This document shows positions 34,013 to 42,691 of a stretch of DNA of 64,000 nt, one piece after another (positions within the stretch are counted from its first letter, which is position 1; every line of letters starts with the position of its first letter). The stretch is taken from positions 31,204-95,203 of the forward strand of contig JAGWBV010000030.1 in assembly GCA_021295715.1 (NCBI GenBank), in the 5' to 3' direction. The DNA is from Candidatus Poribacteria bacterium (GTDB lineage: Bacteria; Poribacteria; WGA-4E; WGA-3G). The translations under genes were made by a program, and so were the position numbers. The notes under the pieces were generated by a model. The model did no database searches, was not told the DNA's origin, and was given only the letters and a program-made list of their open reading frames with translations.

Positions 34013-34017
34013 AAGAG

Positions 34018-34110
34018 CGGTCATCAGTCAGCGATCAGCAAGAGGTTGGAAGGATGGAAGAAGGGAGGGACGGGCTTCCAACCTTCCAGTTTCCTTCCAA
34101 TCTTCCAGCC
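34018..34110. repeat. Degenerate repeat tract with GGTTGGAAG inverted arms
   Basis: Starts with GGTCATCAGTCAGCGATCAG, continues as GGAAGGATGGAAGAAGGGAGGG, and contains inverted arms GGTTGGAAG (34044-34052) and CTTCCAACC (34075-34083). Between convergent genes; could end transcription of the permease genes. Confidence 0.45.
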
Positions 34111-34144
34111 AAAGGCTAAAGGTTACTGAGAGCCAATAGCATTC

Positions 34145-36502
34145 TTAGGTCTCGTCTCCGTCATCCACAAGCCCATGGTAGCTGCCATGACGACTGTAAT
34201 ACCCATAGGATTTGGCGTGCTTCGGATTGATCATATTGCAAAGTACACCGATGCCTTTCATTGGGAAGGCTTCTGTCAAATGCCGAATTCCTGTAAGTAT
34301 ATCAAAACGCCGGGTCTTCGTGATGTCAAACACGTAGACAATGGCATCAACGATGTTTGCCAAGATCATCGGATCAGCAACAGCACGCACCGGCGGCGAA
34401 TCGATTACAATCACATCATATTCCGATTTTGCAAGTTCCAACCAATCGGTCATCATTTCCGAGTTCAGAAGTTCAATTGGGTTTGGTGGCACAGTACCAC
34501 TCGGCACAAGATGCAAATTAGGAATGTCGGTTTGCTTGACAGTTGTGTGGAGGATGTCGTCCCCGTTTTCTGAGTTTAAATGGATAAGGGCTTCGCTTAA
34601 TCCGGGTTTACGGGTGTCAACGCGCGCGATAGGAAAATCAGCATCAGATGCCGCTCCCGCATCTTCCGCCTGAGAAAGTTGTTCTGCCGGAAAAGTGTTG
34701 TGTTGAGAGGGACGGCGCATGTCAGCATCAATTAATAAAACTTTATTTCCCCTTTGCGCAAGCGCGACAGCAAGATTCGAGGAGATCGTGCTTTTCCCTT
34801 CGCCCCGAGTCGCACTCGTAACCAGAATTGTTCTCACGGGTGCTCCTGGATTCAGGAACGGCAGCTTCGCTTGTAGGACCCGAAACGCCTCAGCCGACCG
34901 TGATTGTGGAGCATCGTGAACAATTAGCGGAAGTCGATAAGCATTGCGCTTTTTGATGGAGGGGAGGACACCAAGAAAACTTGGTGATTCGGGTAAGGTA
35001 TCCAATTGACGCACCGCATCTTCTAAACGGAGATATGTATCGTCGAAGTAATTTTTCGCCACAGCAAATGTAAAACCGAGTAGCATCCCTGCCATTGCTC
35101 CTAAAGCGAGATTCAGCTTTAGGCGGGGTTTCAACGGTTCTTCGGAGGCTCGTGCCATATCTAAAGTTTTGATACTCTCTGTGCGTGCCTGTGCGAAAAT
35201 TTCCGCTTCCTGTAGTTTCGTTTCTAACCCCGTCGCTTGTAAGGTATGAATTTCAACATCCCGCTTAAGTCGATAAAACTGCAATTGCGTCGGGGACCAA
35301 CTCCCGAGTTTCTCAAGGTGCGCAGCGATTTTCGCAGCGACCTCTTCTTTCTGTCTTTTTAAACTGATAATAGCCGCTTCCGCCTCATTCACCTTCTCTG
35401 TGAGTGCCTGGTGGAGCGGATTGTAAGAAGAAGTTGTACTCTTTATTTCTTTCTCTTCTCTATCAAGTCGTGTTCGCGTCTCTCTTATTTTCTCATCAAT
35501 TGCCGTAACTTCAGGATGCGTTTCATCATATTTCCCCAGCAGTTCCGCCCGGTCGATTTCATATTGATGTAAACTATCTTGTAACTTGGAATGCGAAGGG
35601 TTCCGCCCAATTGTTTCTGAAACGAGATTCTCTGATAACTTCTCCAACTCTGCCTGATAGGTCCCCAGTCTAAATTCAGCACTCACCAAAAGATCTATCA
35701 ATTCATTTTCTTTCACTTGAAGTGTCAGGATTATCTGGGCCTGCGTTCCGCCTTCTGCGTTCAAGGTAATCTCCGGGTACTCTTGCTGAAATTTAAAGAA
35801 CGCCTCTTCAGCTTGTGTGAGGTTATCCCTTGTCTGATTCAACATCGTCTGTGGAATAGGTTTTTCCCACCACTGCATTCTTTCAGCCGCTTCCGCTTCA
35901 ACGACTGCCTGAAACACAGCCGCAATTCTGTTGGCTATATTCTGTGCCCGTTCCGGTGTCCGCTGCGTCACAGTAACAGCAATTACACTTCCATCCGGTG
36001 TTTCTTCAACCTTTAGCTCCTCGTCAATAAGGGTTTTGATGAAGAAGTCTTCCCACTCCGTGAGGGTGAGATCACCCTGTTCTGTCGCCTCCTGAGCAAG
36101 TGTAATATTCAACAAATCCGCAAGCCACACGACAAACCGTCCACGATGAACAGGCAATGGATCCAGGAGTCCCTCCTCTCTGAGTTGACGGATAGCCGGT
36201 GCAATCACGAGGTCTCGCGATTGTATCTGTGCGGCATAAGCCCCCAAAGAGGGACTGCCCAATAGTCCAGATATCGGTAATTGTGAAAGTAGTGAAGAAG
36301 TGGGTTGGCCGTCTAAGACGCGAAGCGTTGTTTCGGATTGATAAACCGGCGAAGTCAGGTCGGTTATAAGAAACGCCACAAAAACGGAGAGCAAAAAAAT
36401 AAGAAGAACACTCCATTTATGCCGAAAAAGGATCCAAAAATAGTCTGATAATCGAATTTCTCTGACTTCTTCAAAGTGCCTATTATCGGTTGTTTCTGAC
36501 AT
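34145..36502 (-). CDS. Polysaccharide co-polymerase with BY-type tyrosine kinase (Wzc-like)
   Basis: 785 residues. Order: first membrane helix (about 30-52), periplasmic Wzz domain with long coiled coils (about 60-450), second helix ('LALGAMAGMLLGFTFAVAK'), then a cytoplasmic kinase with Walker A 'TRGEGKST' (near residue 560), Walker A' 'LLIDADMRRPS' and Walker B 'VIVIDSPP'. The C-terminal Tyr cluster 'YGYYSRHGSY' is the autophosphorylation site expected of BY-kinases. It controls chain length and export of capsule or exopolysaccharide together with the Wza-like gene 100 bases upstream. A Gly/Asp-rich insertion between Walker A' and B (about residues 600-650) is unusual. Confidence 0.92.
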   Translation of the reverse strand: MSETTDNRHFEEVREIRLSDYFWILFRHKWSVLLIFLLSVFVAFLITDLTSPVYQSETTLRVLDGQPTSSLLSQLPISGLLGSPSLGAYAAQIQSRDLVIAPAIRQLREEGLLDPLPVHRGRFVVWLADLLNITLAQEATEQGDLTLTEWEDFFIKTLIDEELKVEETPDGSVIAVTVTQRTPERAQNIANRIAAVFQAVVEAEAAERMQWWEKPIPQTMLNQTRDNLTQAEEAFFKFQQEYPEITLNAEGGTQAQIILTLQVKENELIDLLVSAEFRLGTYQAELEKLSENLVSETIGRNPSHSKLQDSLHQYEIDRAELLGKYDETHPEVTAIDEKIRETRTRLDREEKEIKSTTSSYNPLHQALTEKVNEAEAAIISLKRQKEEVAAKIAAHLEKLGSWSPTQLQFYRLKRDVEIHTLQATGLETKLQEAEIFAQARTESIKTLDMARASEEPLKPRLKLNLALGAMAGMLLGFTFAVAKNYFDDTYLRLEDAVRQLDTLPESPSFLGVLPSIKKRNAYRLPLIVHDAPQSRSAEAFRVLQAKLPFLNPGAPVRTILVTSATRGEGKSTISSNLAVALAQRGNKVLLIDADMRRPSQHNTFPAEQLSQAEDAGAASDADFPIARVDTRKPGLSEALIHLNSENGDDILHTTVKQTDIPNLHLVPSGTVPPNPIELLNSEMMTDWLELAKSEYDVIVIDSPPVRAVADPMILANIVDAIVYVFDITKTRRFDILTGIRHLTEAFPMKGIGVLCNMINPKHAKSYGYYSRHGSYHGLVDDGDET

Positions 36503-36603
36503 CTCTAACCTCTTGAATGGCTGTCAGCTATCGGTTGTTAGTGAAGAGAGTGTTTGTTAAACGCAACCCTCTTTCTGATGGCTGACCGCTATCTTACGCT
36601 ATC

Positions 36604-37878
36604 TTAATTGTATCTCAGCAAGACTGTAACAAGCAAGTTCACAAAAGATGTCGCGAAGGTGATGACTCGCCAGTCTAAACGGGTTCTTTCACGGACTCTG
36701 AGCTGATCCTTCGGATTCAAGTAAACATCCGAATGCGTTTGATCGAAGTCCAGTTCTTCCTCTGTCCCATCTGCCCGCGTGATTAAGCATTTCTTCGGAT
36801 TTGCCCTCTCCTCGTTAAACCCACCTGCCATTGCAATGGCTTGACCGAGCGACACCGGTTCAGTAATCACATATTGTCCCGGTTTCTCGACAGCCCCCGT
36901 AACACTAATTTTCGCTTCCGCCAACGGGACATACAACGTATCTCCGGGTCCCATCATTACCTCAACATCCGCTGCGGCGAGATCGACTAAAATGCGTTCT
37001 TTGTTGGTGATGATTTCTGACTTGTGTAAATTCGCGAAATCCGTCCTCGATCCTCCCGCGATTTTCAATACCTGACTCGCCGGCACCTGCGGTGCTGTTA
37101 TAGGATAAACACCTGGAGCTACCACTGCTCCTATGACACGCACGGGTCGTTGCTGAAAGACCGACGGAATGAAGATTGTATCATGATCCTTCAAAGGAAT
37201 ATCGGGACCACCCGCATTGATGAGCTGAAGGTAATCAACTTTTTTATAGAGTTTTCCATCCCGCCAGATAGAAATGTCCGTAAGATCCGCAGCTTCATAG
37301 TTGATGCCAGAAGATGCGAGGGCTTGGAGGAGATACACCTGTCCGACTTCAAAGACATGGAGATTTCCGCGTGCCCGAAGTTCGACTGCCCCGAACACAA
37401 GAATCGTCCGCTTCGGGCGCATGAGCGTTACAAACACACGCGCTGTCGGGAGATGTTTGGAAAAAGCGGACTGCATCTCCGCTTCCAGTTCAGAAACGGT
37501 GAGATTCACCGCCTTGATAAGCCCAATCAACGGATACGAGACATAGCCGTCTTGTTGAACCGGCACAGGGACTCGCTCTTTGCTATATTCAGGATAGCCG
37601 TCCACCGTGACAACAAAACTGTCACCAACTTGCAATTTATACGTAGATAATTCCGACTGTGATTCTTGTGATTTAGGTTTTGGATCTTTCGACGCAATCT
37701 CTGTGTCGATGGTCGGATTTTCGGTGGGGGAATCCGCTGCAGAAATGAGTCCGGAAAGACTAAGTTGTAACACACTCAGCAAAAGTAATATGAATCTTTT
37801 AAGAGAAGGTTTTGGGCTGCTCATACATTTGGCGCAAACTCCACCAAAAAACTGATTTCGTAAAGCAGATATGTTCAT
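36604..37878 (-). CDS. Polysaccharide export outer-membrane protein (Wza-like)
   Basis: 424 residues: signal peptide, Poly_export domain ('YKLQVGDSFVVTVDGYPEYS' in outline, about 80-165), three SLBB domains, and a C-terminal helix ('VITFATSFVNLLVTVLL') in place of the amphipathic Wza helix. It forms the export channel for the polysaccharide made with the Wzc-like protein. Start: ATG 37878 lies directly after a leader-element tail (37879-37900). However, the signal peptide fits better from Met19 at 37824, and no lipobox Cys is obvious from either start. Together with kdsB it confirms an outer membrane. Confidence 0.88.
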   Translation of the reverse strand: MNISALRNQFFGGVCAKCMSSPKPSLKRFILLLLSVLQLSLSGLISAADSPTENPTIDTEIASKDPKPKSQESQSELSTYKLQVGDSFVVTVDGYPEYSKERVPVPVQQDGYVSYPLIGLIKAVNLTVSELEAEMQSAFSKHLPTARVFVTLMRPKRTILVFGAVELRARGNLHVFEVGQVYLLQALASSGINYEAADLTDISIWRDGKLYKKVDYLQLINAGGPDIPLKDHDTIFIPSVFQQRPVRVIGAVVAPGVYPITAPQVPASQVLKIAGGSRTDFANLHKSEIITNKERILVDLAAADVEVMMGPGDTLYVPLAEAKISVTGAVEKPGQYVITEPVSLGQAIAMAGGFNEERANPKKCLITRADGTEEELDFDQTHSDVYLNPKDQLRVRERTRLDWRVITFATSFVNLLVTVLLRYN

Positions 37879-38301
37879 GTTTTTAATTTTACCTTGCGGA
37901 GGAACAACGTGCGTTCAAATTTTGAAGCAATCTTCTCAAATCCGCCTTCCATTTCATTACAGGCTACAAGTTTTGAGGTTATTTTAAGAGAACCCTTTGT
38001 TAAACGCAGACCTCTTTACTGACAACCGACTGCTAATTCCTATTTTTTCTTGCGGTTCGGTGAGGTGTAAGAAAGTTTGATAGTGTGCTAAAGCGGTGAA
38101 AAATTTAAAAGTTGCGAAGTGGACTCAAGTTGTGAAGTTGCAAAGCAGTCTCTTCCAACTTCCGAACTTTACAGATTTCAGAACACTTTACTGACTTCCT
38201 TTTCGTCTATCCGACTGCGCCGTTATTGCAGGCTGCTGCTCGGTATTCATTTTTATATCGGTGAATATTCTAACAGACATTCGCTCAAAAGACAAGGGAA
38301 A
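37879..38301. other. Intergenic region with leader element
   Basis: Begins, on the minus strand, with a leader-element tail (TCCGCAAGGTAAAATTAAAA, 37879-37900) joined to the export-protein ATG. Further left-over pieces are CTTCCATTTCATTACAGGCTAC (about 37948-37970), TTGCGGTTCGGTGAGG (about 38051) and GCCGTTATTGCAGGCTGC (about 38218). Otherwise nothing recognised. Confidence 0.5.
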
Positions 38302-38836
38302 TCACAGGTTATTGGCAATACGAATCTCTTCTTCGCTAAAGGCTTCGTCATGCCATTCAGTTATACGCCATTCGTCATTTCTTTTTTCGAAGATAAAAAG
38401 GTTATCACCTTCAGCGTATACACCACTAAATCCACCCTCAAGTGAATGTCCATCGGTCCGCCTGATTCCCATCTTCGTTCATCGTAATTTCTGGTGGGAC
38501 AGAGAGTTCTATCTCAATATCCTGAAACTTCTCAAAGACGCGAGTAGCAGCGTCTCGTTCCTGTCGAATGTCATCAAACTCTAAATCGTCCGTTTTATCT
38601 CCATCTGTTCCCCAATCAGAGACATACAGGAAACCGTCTGCCCAGAAAGTGTTGATATAAGAGTTGACATCCTCGGTTTCATAACCTTGCCGCCACTGAT
38701 CTAAGACTTTATTGATTTGAAGGAGTTCTTCAGGCGGCACCTGACCTACCTTGTCAGCGTCCCCACACCCCATAAAACCTATGAGTAAAATGAGTACGCC
38801 GGTGATTTTTGCAAAAACTCTGAACATAATAATCAA
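38302..38836 (-). pseudogene. SnoaL/NTF2-like lipoprotein gene with a frameshift
   Basis: The 5' part (38836-38438, 132 codons) encodes a lipoprotein: lipobox 'IGFMGC', then a SnoaL/NTF2-like cone fold ('INKVLDQWRQGYETEDVNSYINTFWADGFLYVSDWG' in outline). It ends abruptly after 'WTFT'. In the next frame the fold clearly continues for 48 codons: 'HSLEGGFSGVYAEGDNLF', 'FEKRNDEWRITEWHDEAF', down to a TGA at 38304-38302. Removing one G in CAGGCGG (about 38457-38460) joins both parts as '...NEDGNQRTDGHSLEGG...'. So this is either a recent one-base insertion or a sequence error. Start is TTG 38836 or ATG 38827. Confidence 0.75.
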
Positions 38837-39165
38837 GTATCCTCTTTATTCAAATTGAATTTTGGACCATTTGGATAATATTCCGTTGATTTCTACTGAT
38901 TTTATTTGCACGTTAGTTGCAAGCCGATGAGGTCTCCTTCAAAAAAAATCCTGATTGTCAACCGTGTTAGGTTAAATCAAGTTGCTACGGACGAGGTTTT
39001 AGATATGCAGACCTCGTTTTTCATGGCGGTGGTTGATTATCCATTCTCCGCGCTCACGATCTGGCTGATTAATAACCGCTGATTGCTGACGTCTGACAAC
39101 TGAATGTCCGTTCTCTATAAGAATGTATATTGCTTTAACCTACAGGTTTATGCTAATATAATGTC
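38837..39165. other. Divergent intergenic region
   Basis: Contains a hairpin ACGAGGT (38991-38997) / ACCTCGT (39011-39017) followed by five T, terminator-like on the plus strand but with no plus gene before it. A degenerate GCTGATTGCTGACGTCTGACAACTGA tract lies at about 39075. A TATAAT at 39157-39162 lies only four bases before the heptose kinase start, compatible with a leaderless message. Confidence 0.45.
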
Positions 39166-40185
39166 GTGAACTTAAAAGCCGTTTTTGAACAACTTCAAGG
39201 CAAGCGGGTAGTGATTATCGGCGATGTCATCTTGGACGCATATATCTGGGGGGATGTGAAACGAATTTCGCCAGAAGCCCCTGTTCCAGTGTTTGAAACG
39301 ACGACAGAGAAGACCGGATGTGGTGGTGCAGCGAATGTCGCTCAAAACGTTGCAAGTTTAGGCGGCAACGCAACTCTGGTCGGGGTCATCGGTGAGGACA
39401 GGGAAGGCGAAAAGTTAGTCCAGATGCTAACCGAAATGAATCTCGTTACGACCGGGGTCTACACTGATCCGCAGCGACCGACAAGCACAAAAACACGCGT
39501 CATTGCTCGTGGTGCCACGACCTTTCCAGATCGGGAACGGGATTCGGACCATCATTTGCTCCGCATTGACAGGGAATCCAAACAGGAAATCTCTCAGCAG
39601 ATACGGGAACACCTACTGGACACTATCGTTTCTCAGTTGCCAACAAGTGATGCAATCATCTTCGCTGACTACGATAAAGGGGTCGTCACTGCCCAGTTTA
39701 TCAAAGGCGTTATGAAACATGCTAAGTCTTACGGTATCCCCATTATCGTCGATCCCAAGCAAAACAACTTCTGGCACTATGAAGGTGTAACCGCCGTTAC
39801 GCCGAACTACAAGGAAGCAAGTGCCGCTGTCCATGAAGAAATTATGGATGTGTCTGATCTCGTTACTGTTGGTGAGAAAATTCTGAATAGGTTATCCCTC
39901 AAAGCGTTGCTAATCACTCGCGATGCGAAGGGGATGTCTCTGTTTCACTGTCCGACAGATAGTACCGTAAAAGTAGAACACCTCCCACCACATTCAAACA
40001 TCGTGACGGATGTTACAGGCGCAGGGGACACAGTTGTTGCCGCTTTCACGCTCGCGCTCGCAGCGGGTGCTGAATTTCGTAGTGCGGCGGTGCTGTCTAA
40101 CCTCGCAGGCGGAATAGCCGTTGGTAAGATGGGGTGTGCGACCGTCACACAGAAGGAGTTGCTGCATGCTATTGAGACTTTTTAG
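39166..40185 (+). CDS. hldA: D-beta-D-heptose-7-phosphate kinase (HldE N-domain / RfaE type)
   Basis: 339 residues of the PfkB ribokinase family. 'KTGCGGAANVAQNVASLGG' in outline is PfkB signature 1, and 'DVTGAGDTVVAAFTLALAAG' in outline is signature 2 with the catalytic Asp in GAGD. It phosphorylates heptose-7-phosphate at C1 for ADP-heptose and the lipopolysaccharide core. Only the kinase half is present; the adenylyltransferase half of fused HldE is missing. GmhB, the next enzyme of the path, follows at 40535. Start is GTG 39166 with no ribosome site; -10-like TATAAT is four bases upstream. The TAG stop coincides with the edge of an inverted leader element. Confidence 0.9.
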   Translation: MNLKAVFEQLQGKRVVIIGDVILDAYIWGDVKRISPEAPVPVFETTTEKTGCGGAANVAQNVASLGGNATLVGVIGEDREGEKLVQMLTEMNLVTTGVYTDPQRPTSTKTRVIARGATTFPDRERDSDHHLLRIDRESKQEISQQIREHLLDTIVSQLPTSDAIIFADYDKGVVTAQFIKGVMKHAKSYGIPIIVDPKQNNFWHYEGVTAVTPNYKEASAAVHEEIMDVSDLVTVGEKILNRLSLKALLITRDAKGMSLFHCPTDSTVKVEHLPPHSNIVTDVTGAGDTVVAAFTLALAAGAEFRSAAVLSNLAGGIAVGKMGCATVTQKELLHAIETF

Positions 40186-40534
40186 TTTTACCTTGCGGTT
40201 CGGTCAAGTGGGTTCATAATTTCACGTGCCTTTGCGTATATCCGTCTACGTGTTTTTGCAAACGCTTACGGACGGGCGAGGGTGTGGCTCATTCCTTCGT
40301 CTGTGAGCAACACCGTTACCATCTGCCACTTCGTTGCAGATGTATTTCTGCGTATTGTTGCAGGCTGCCATCTTGGTTAAAATTAAGGGGTGTGGCATAA
40401 ACTTTAAGTTTTTGCATTCAAAGTCGTAGCCCGTAACGAAGTGGAGGGCGGATTTAAGGGATGTGCGCAAAGTTTCAAAACCGCGTTATTTCTCCGCAAG
40501 GTAAAATTAAAGATCCGCAAGGTAAAATTAAAAA
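40183..40534. repeat. Repeat-filled spacer hldA-gmhB, with double leader tail
   Basis: From left: an inverted leader tail (TTTTACCTTGCGGTTCGGTC from about 40187), inverted CAAAAACAC/AGCCTGC units to about 40380, then in plus orientation GTAGCCCGTAACGAAGTGGA (about 40426), and finally two direct copies of the tail (TCCGCAAGGTAAAATTAAAG at 40493-40512 and TCCGCAAGGTAAAATTAAAA at 40514-40533). The spacer thus carries elements facing both ways and nothing else. The last tail touches the gmhB ATG. Confidence 0.7.
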
Positions 40535-41116
40535 ATGAAGACGATCTTTCTGGATCGAGATGGTGTTATCAATCGGAATCCACCTAATAGAGGCTATGTC
40601 CGGAAATGGACAGAATTTACCTTCATTCCAAATTCCCGGAAAGCGATCCGGGAATTAACAGAAAATGGCTATCGAATCATTGTGATAACCAATCAATCAG
40701 GAATCGGGAGAGGTCTTTATTCCGAGGAAGATTTGGCGGATATCCACGCACGAATGGTCGCCGAAATTAACAAAGCAGGCGGGAAGATTGACGCAGTTTA
40801 TTACTGTCCACACCATCCCGAGGCAGGATGTGAGTGTCGAAAACCGAAGTCGGGTATGTTAATACGCGCTGCCCGTGAACACAATATTGAACTGTCAAGT
40901 GCCTATTTGATTGGTGATTGGACCACAGATATTGAAGCAGGACAGCGTGTCGGTGCCACAACATTTCTCGTTTTAACAGGACTTGGACAGGAGAGTTATT
41001 ACCACTACATCAATACGAAACCGTGTCGGCGTGCGGATAAGAACGGACACCGTCCCGAGAAAATCTTCACAAATCTTTACGCAGCAACGCGCTGGCTCAG
41101 GAAAATTAAAGGATAG
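40535..41116 (+). CDS. gmhB: D-glycero-D-manno-heptose 1,7-bisphosphate 7-phosphatase
   Basis: 193 residues, HAD superfamily. Nucleophile and acid D7-x-D9 in 'FLDRDGVINRN', the 'VITNQSGIGRG' motif II, and the zinc loop 'CPHHPEAGCECRKPKSGM' with Cys/His ligands typical of GmhB. It removes the 7-phosphate from heptose bisphosphate made by the kinase encoded upstream. The leader element ends directly before its ATG and is its only ribosome-site candidate. The C-terminus ('ATRWLRKIKG') runs into repeat sequence. Confidence 0.93.
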   Translation: MKTIFLDRDGVINRNPPNRGYVRKWTEFTFIPNSRKAIRELTENGYRIIVITNQSGIGRGLYSEEDLADIHARMVAEINKAGGKIDAVYYCPHHPEAGCECRKPKSGMLIRAAREHNIELSSAYLIGDWTTDIEAGQRVGATTFLVLTGLGQESYYHYINTKPCRRADKNGHRPEKIFTNLYAATRWLRKIKG

Positions 41117-41153
41117 CCTGCAACAACGACGCAGGCGGATTTGAGAAAGGCAC

Positions 41154-42518
41154 GTGAAAAATAAAACCCCCGTTGTTTCTCCGCAAGGTAAAATTAAAGA
41201 TCCGCAAGGTAAAATTAAAAAGATAGAAACTCGGACAGCTCGTGCGGGTGTTATCGGGCTTGGATATGTCGGGCTACCGCTTGCGGTTGCGATTGCAAAG
41301 GCGGGATTCCGAGTTACAGGCATCGATATCTGTTCAGAAAAAATAGAGCGGTTGAAACAGGGTATCTCCGACGTTCCTGATGTAACCAATGCAGTGCTTG
41401 CTCCCCTTATTGCGTCCGATCAAATTCAGGTAACAACAGACTTCTCTGTGCTACGAGAATTGGACACGGTTAATATCTGTGTGCCGACCCCTTTAGGTGA
41501 AAACCGAACCCCCAACATGCAGTTTATCATCGCTGCGGTTCAGCAAGTTGCGCAATACCTCCACCCCGAACAACTGATTATCCTCGAAAGCACCACCTAC
41601 CCCGGCACCACCGAAGAAGTCGTGTTACCGGAACTCGACACCCGGTCTCCCGGCACCCTAAAAGTAGGACGTGATTTCTATCTCGCCTACTCACCCGAAC
41701 GGATTGAACCAGGAAATAGCACTTACTTCGTGACAAACACCCCTAAAATTATCGGCGGTGTCACACCACAGTGCACCCACGTCGCGAAAACCTTCTACGC
41801 ACAGTTCATTAGTAAAACACACACCGTATCTTCACCTCGAACAGCAGAAATGGTCAAACTCTTAGAAAACACGTTTCGGAGTGTCAACATCGGCTTAATT
41901 AATGAAGTCGCGCTTATCTGTGACCGGATGGATCTGGATGTGTGGGAAATCATTGATGCCGCTGCGACAAAACCGTTCGGATTTATGCCGTTCTATCCAG
42001 GTCCTGGACTCGGCGGACATTGCATTCCTATTGACCCGCATTATCTTTCTTGGAAGGCACAGATGTATCAGTACCACGCTCGATTTATTGAGCTTGCTAC
42101 CGAAATTAACAGTGAGATGCCGAAATACGTGTTAGACAAAATCATCCACGCCCTGAATCTTCAACGTAAACCCTTGAATGGAGCGAAATTATTAATCTTA
42201 GGCATCGCTTATAAAAAGGACATCGGCGACATTCGAGAATCACCTGCCCTTGAAGTAATTCGTTTAATTCTTGACAAAAAAGCGGAATTCCTATATCATG
42301 ACCCCTATATAAAAAACGTGGCTCTTGATGACACAGAGACTTATCACTCAGAACCCCTAACAGTAAATCTCGTAGAAAGTGTTGATTGTGTTGTCATCCT
42401 AACTGACCATAGTGCTATAGATTACGACTGGCTTGTCGAGCATGCCCAGTTGATTGTTGACACACGCAATGCAACGCGCAGTGTGAAGAAAGGACAGGAA
42501 AAAATTATCAAAATTTAA
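41154..42518 (+). CDS. Nucleotide-sugar dehydrogenase (UDP-GlcNAc/ManNAc 6-dehydrogenase type)
   Basis: 454 residues from GTG 41154. The NAD loop 'GVIGLGYVGLPLAVAIAKAG' in outline starts at residue 32, and the catalytic Cys is in 'GLGGHCIPIDPHYLSWKA'. 'ESTTYPGTTEEV' and 'SPERIEPG' are typical of the WbpA/WecC branch rather than UDP-glucose dehydrogenase. It oxidises a UDP-HexNAc to the uronic acid for polysaccharide. Oddity: the two tandem leader-element tails (41178-41221) lie inside the reading frame and are translated as a repeated 'PQGKIK' (residues 10-15 and 17-22). No start codon follows them before the Rossmann fold, so the extension appears to be real protein. GAAAGG at 41145-41150 precedes the GTG. 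Confidence 0.88.
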   Translation: MKNKTPVVSPQGKIKDPQGKIKKIETRTARAGVIGLGYVGLPLAVAIAKAGFRVTGIDICSEKIERLKQGISDVPDVTNAVLAPLIASDQIQVTTDFSVLRELDTVNICVPTPLGENRTPNMQFIIAAVQQVAQYLHPEQLIILESTTYPGTTEEVVLPELDTRSPGTLKVGRDFYLAYSPERIEPGNSTYFVTNTPKIIGGVTPQCTHVAKTFYAQFISKTHTVSSPRTAEMVKLLENTFRSVNIGLINEVALICDRMDLDVWEIIDAAATKPFGFMPFYPGPGLGGHCIPIDPHYLSWKAQMYQYHARFIELATEINSEMPKYVLDKIIHALNLQRKPLNGAKLLILGIAYKKDIGDIRESPALEVIRLILDKKAEFLYHDPYIKNVALDDTETYHSEPLTVNLVESVDCVVILTDHSAIDYDWLVEHAQLIVDTRNATRSVKKGQEKIIKI

Positions 42519-42549
42519 CTTTTAATTTATGACCACTTGGACTGAGCTC

Positions 42550-42680
42550 TATTCCATTACGCGCTGATTCTTGATGTAATACAAAGCGCGTAGTCCGTAA
42601 CGAAGTGGAGGACGGTTCTACGGTGAGACGCGTTAAATACCTAACTCACCTCACCGAACCGCAAGGTAAAATTAAAAATC
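42550..42680 (+). repeat. Full-length leader element before NYN gene
   Basis: About 130 bases: CTCTATTCCATTACGCGCTG, then GTAGTCCGTAACGAAGTGGA with GGACGG, TTAAATACCTAACTCACC, and the tail CCGCAAGGTAAAATTAAAAA (42659-42678). It aligns over its whole length with the element at 45970-46104. Confidence 0.7.
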
Positions 42681-42691
42681 GGAGTATAATA

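Noticed and set aside
38438-38440. TGA in the SnoaL-like gene as a second selenocysteine
   Set aside because: The conserved continuation is in a different frame, so a frameshift and not recoding is involved.
38991-39021. Terminator before the heptose kinase
   Set aside because: Good hairpin and T-run on the plus strand, but no plus-strand gene ends before it; more likely a repeat relative.
40491-41221. Tandem tail copies as a CRISPR-like array
   Set aside because: Only two units per site, no spacers and no cas genes.
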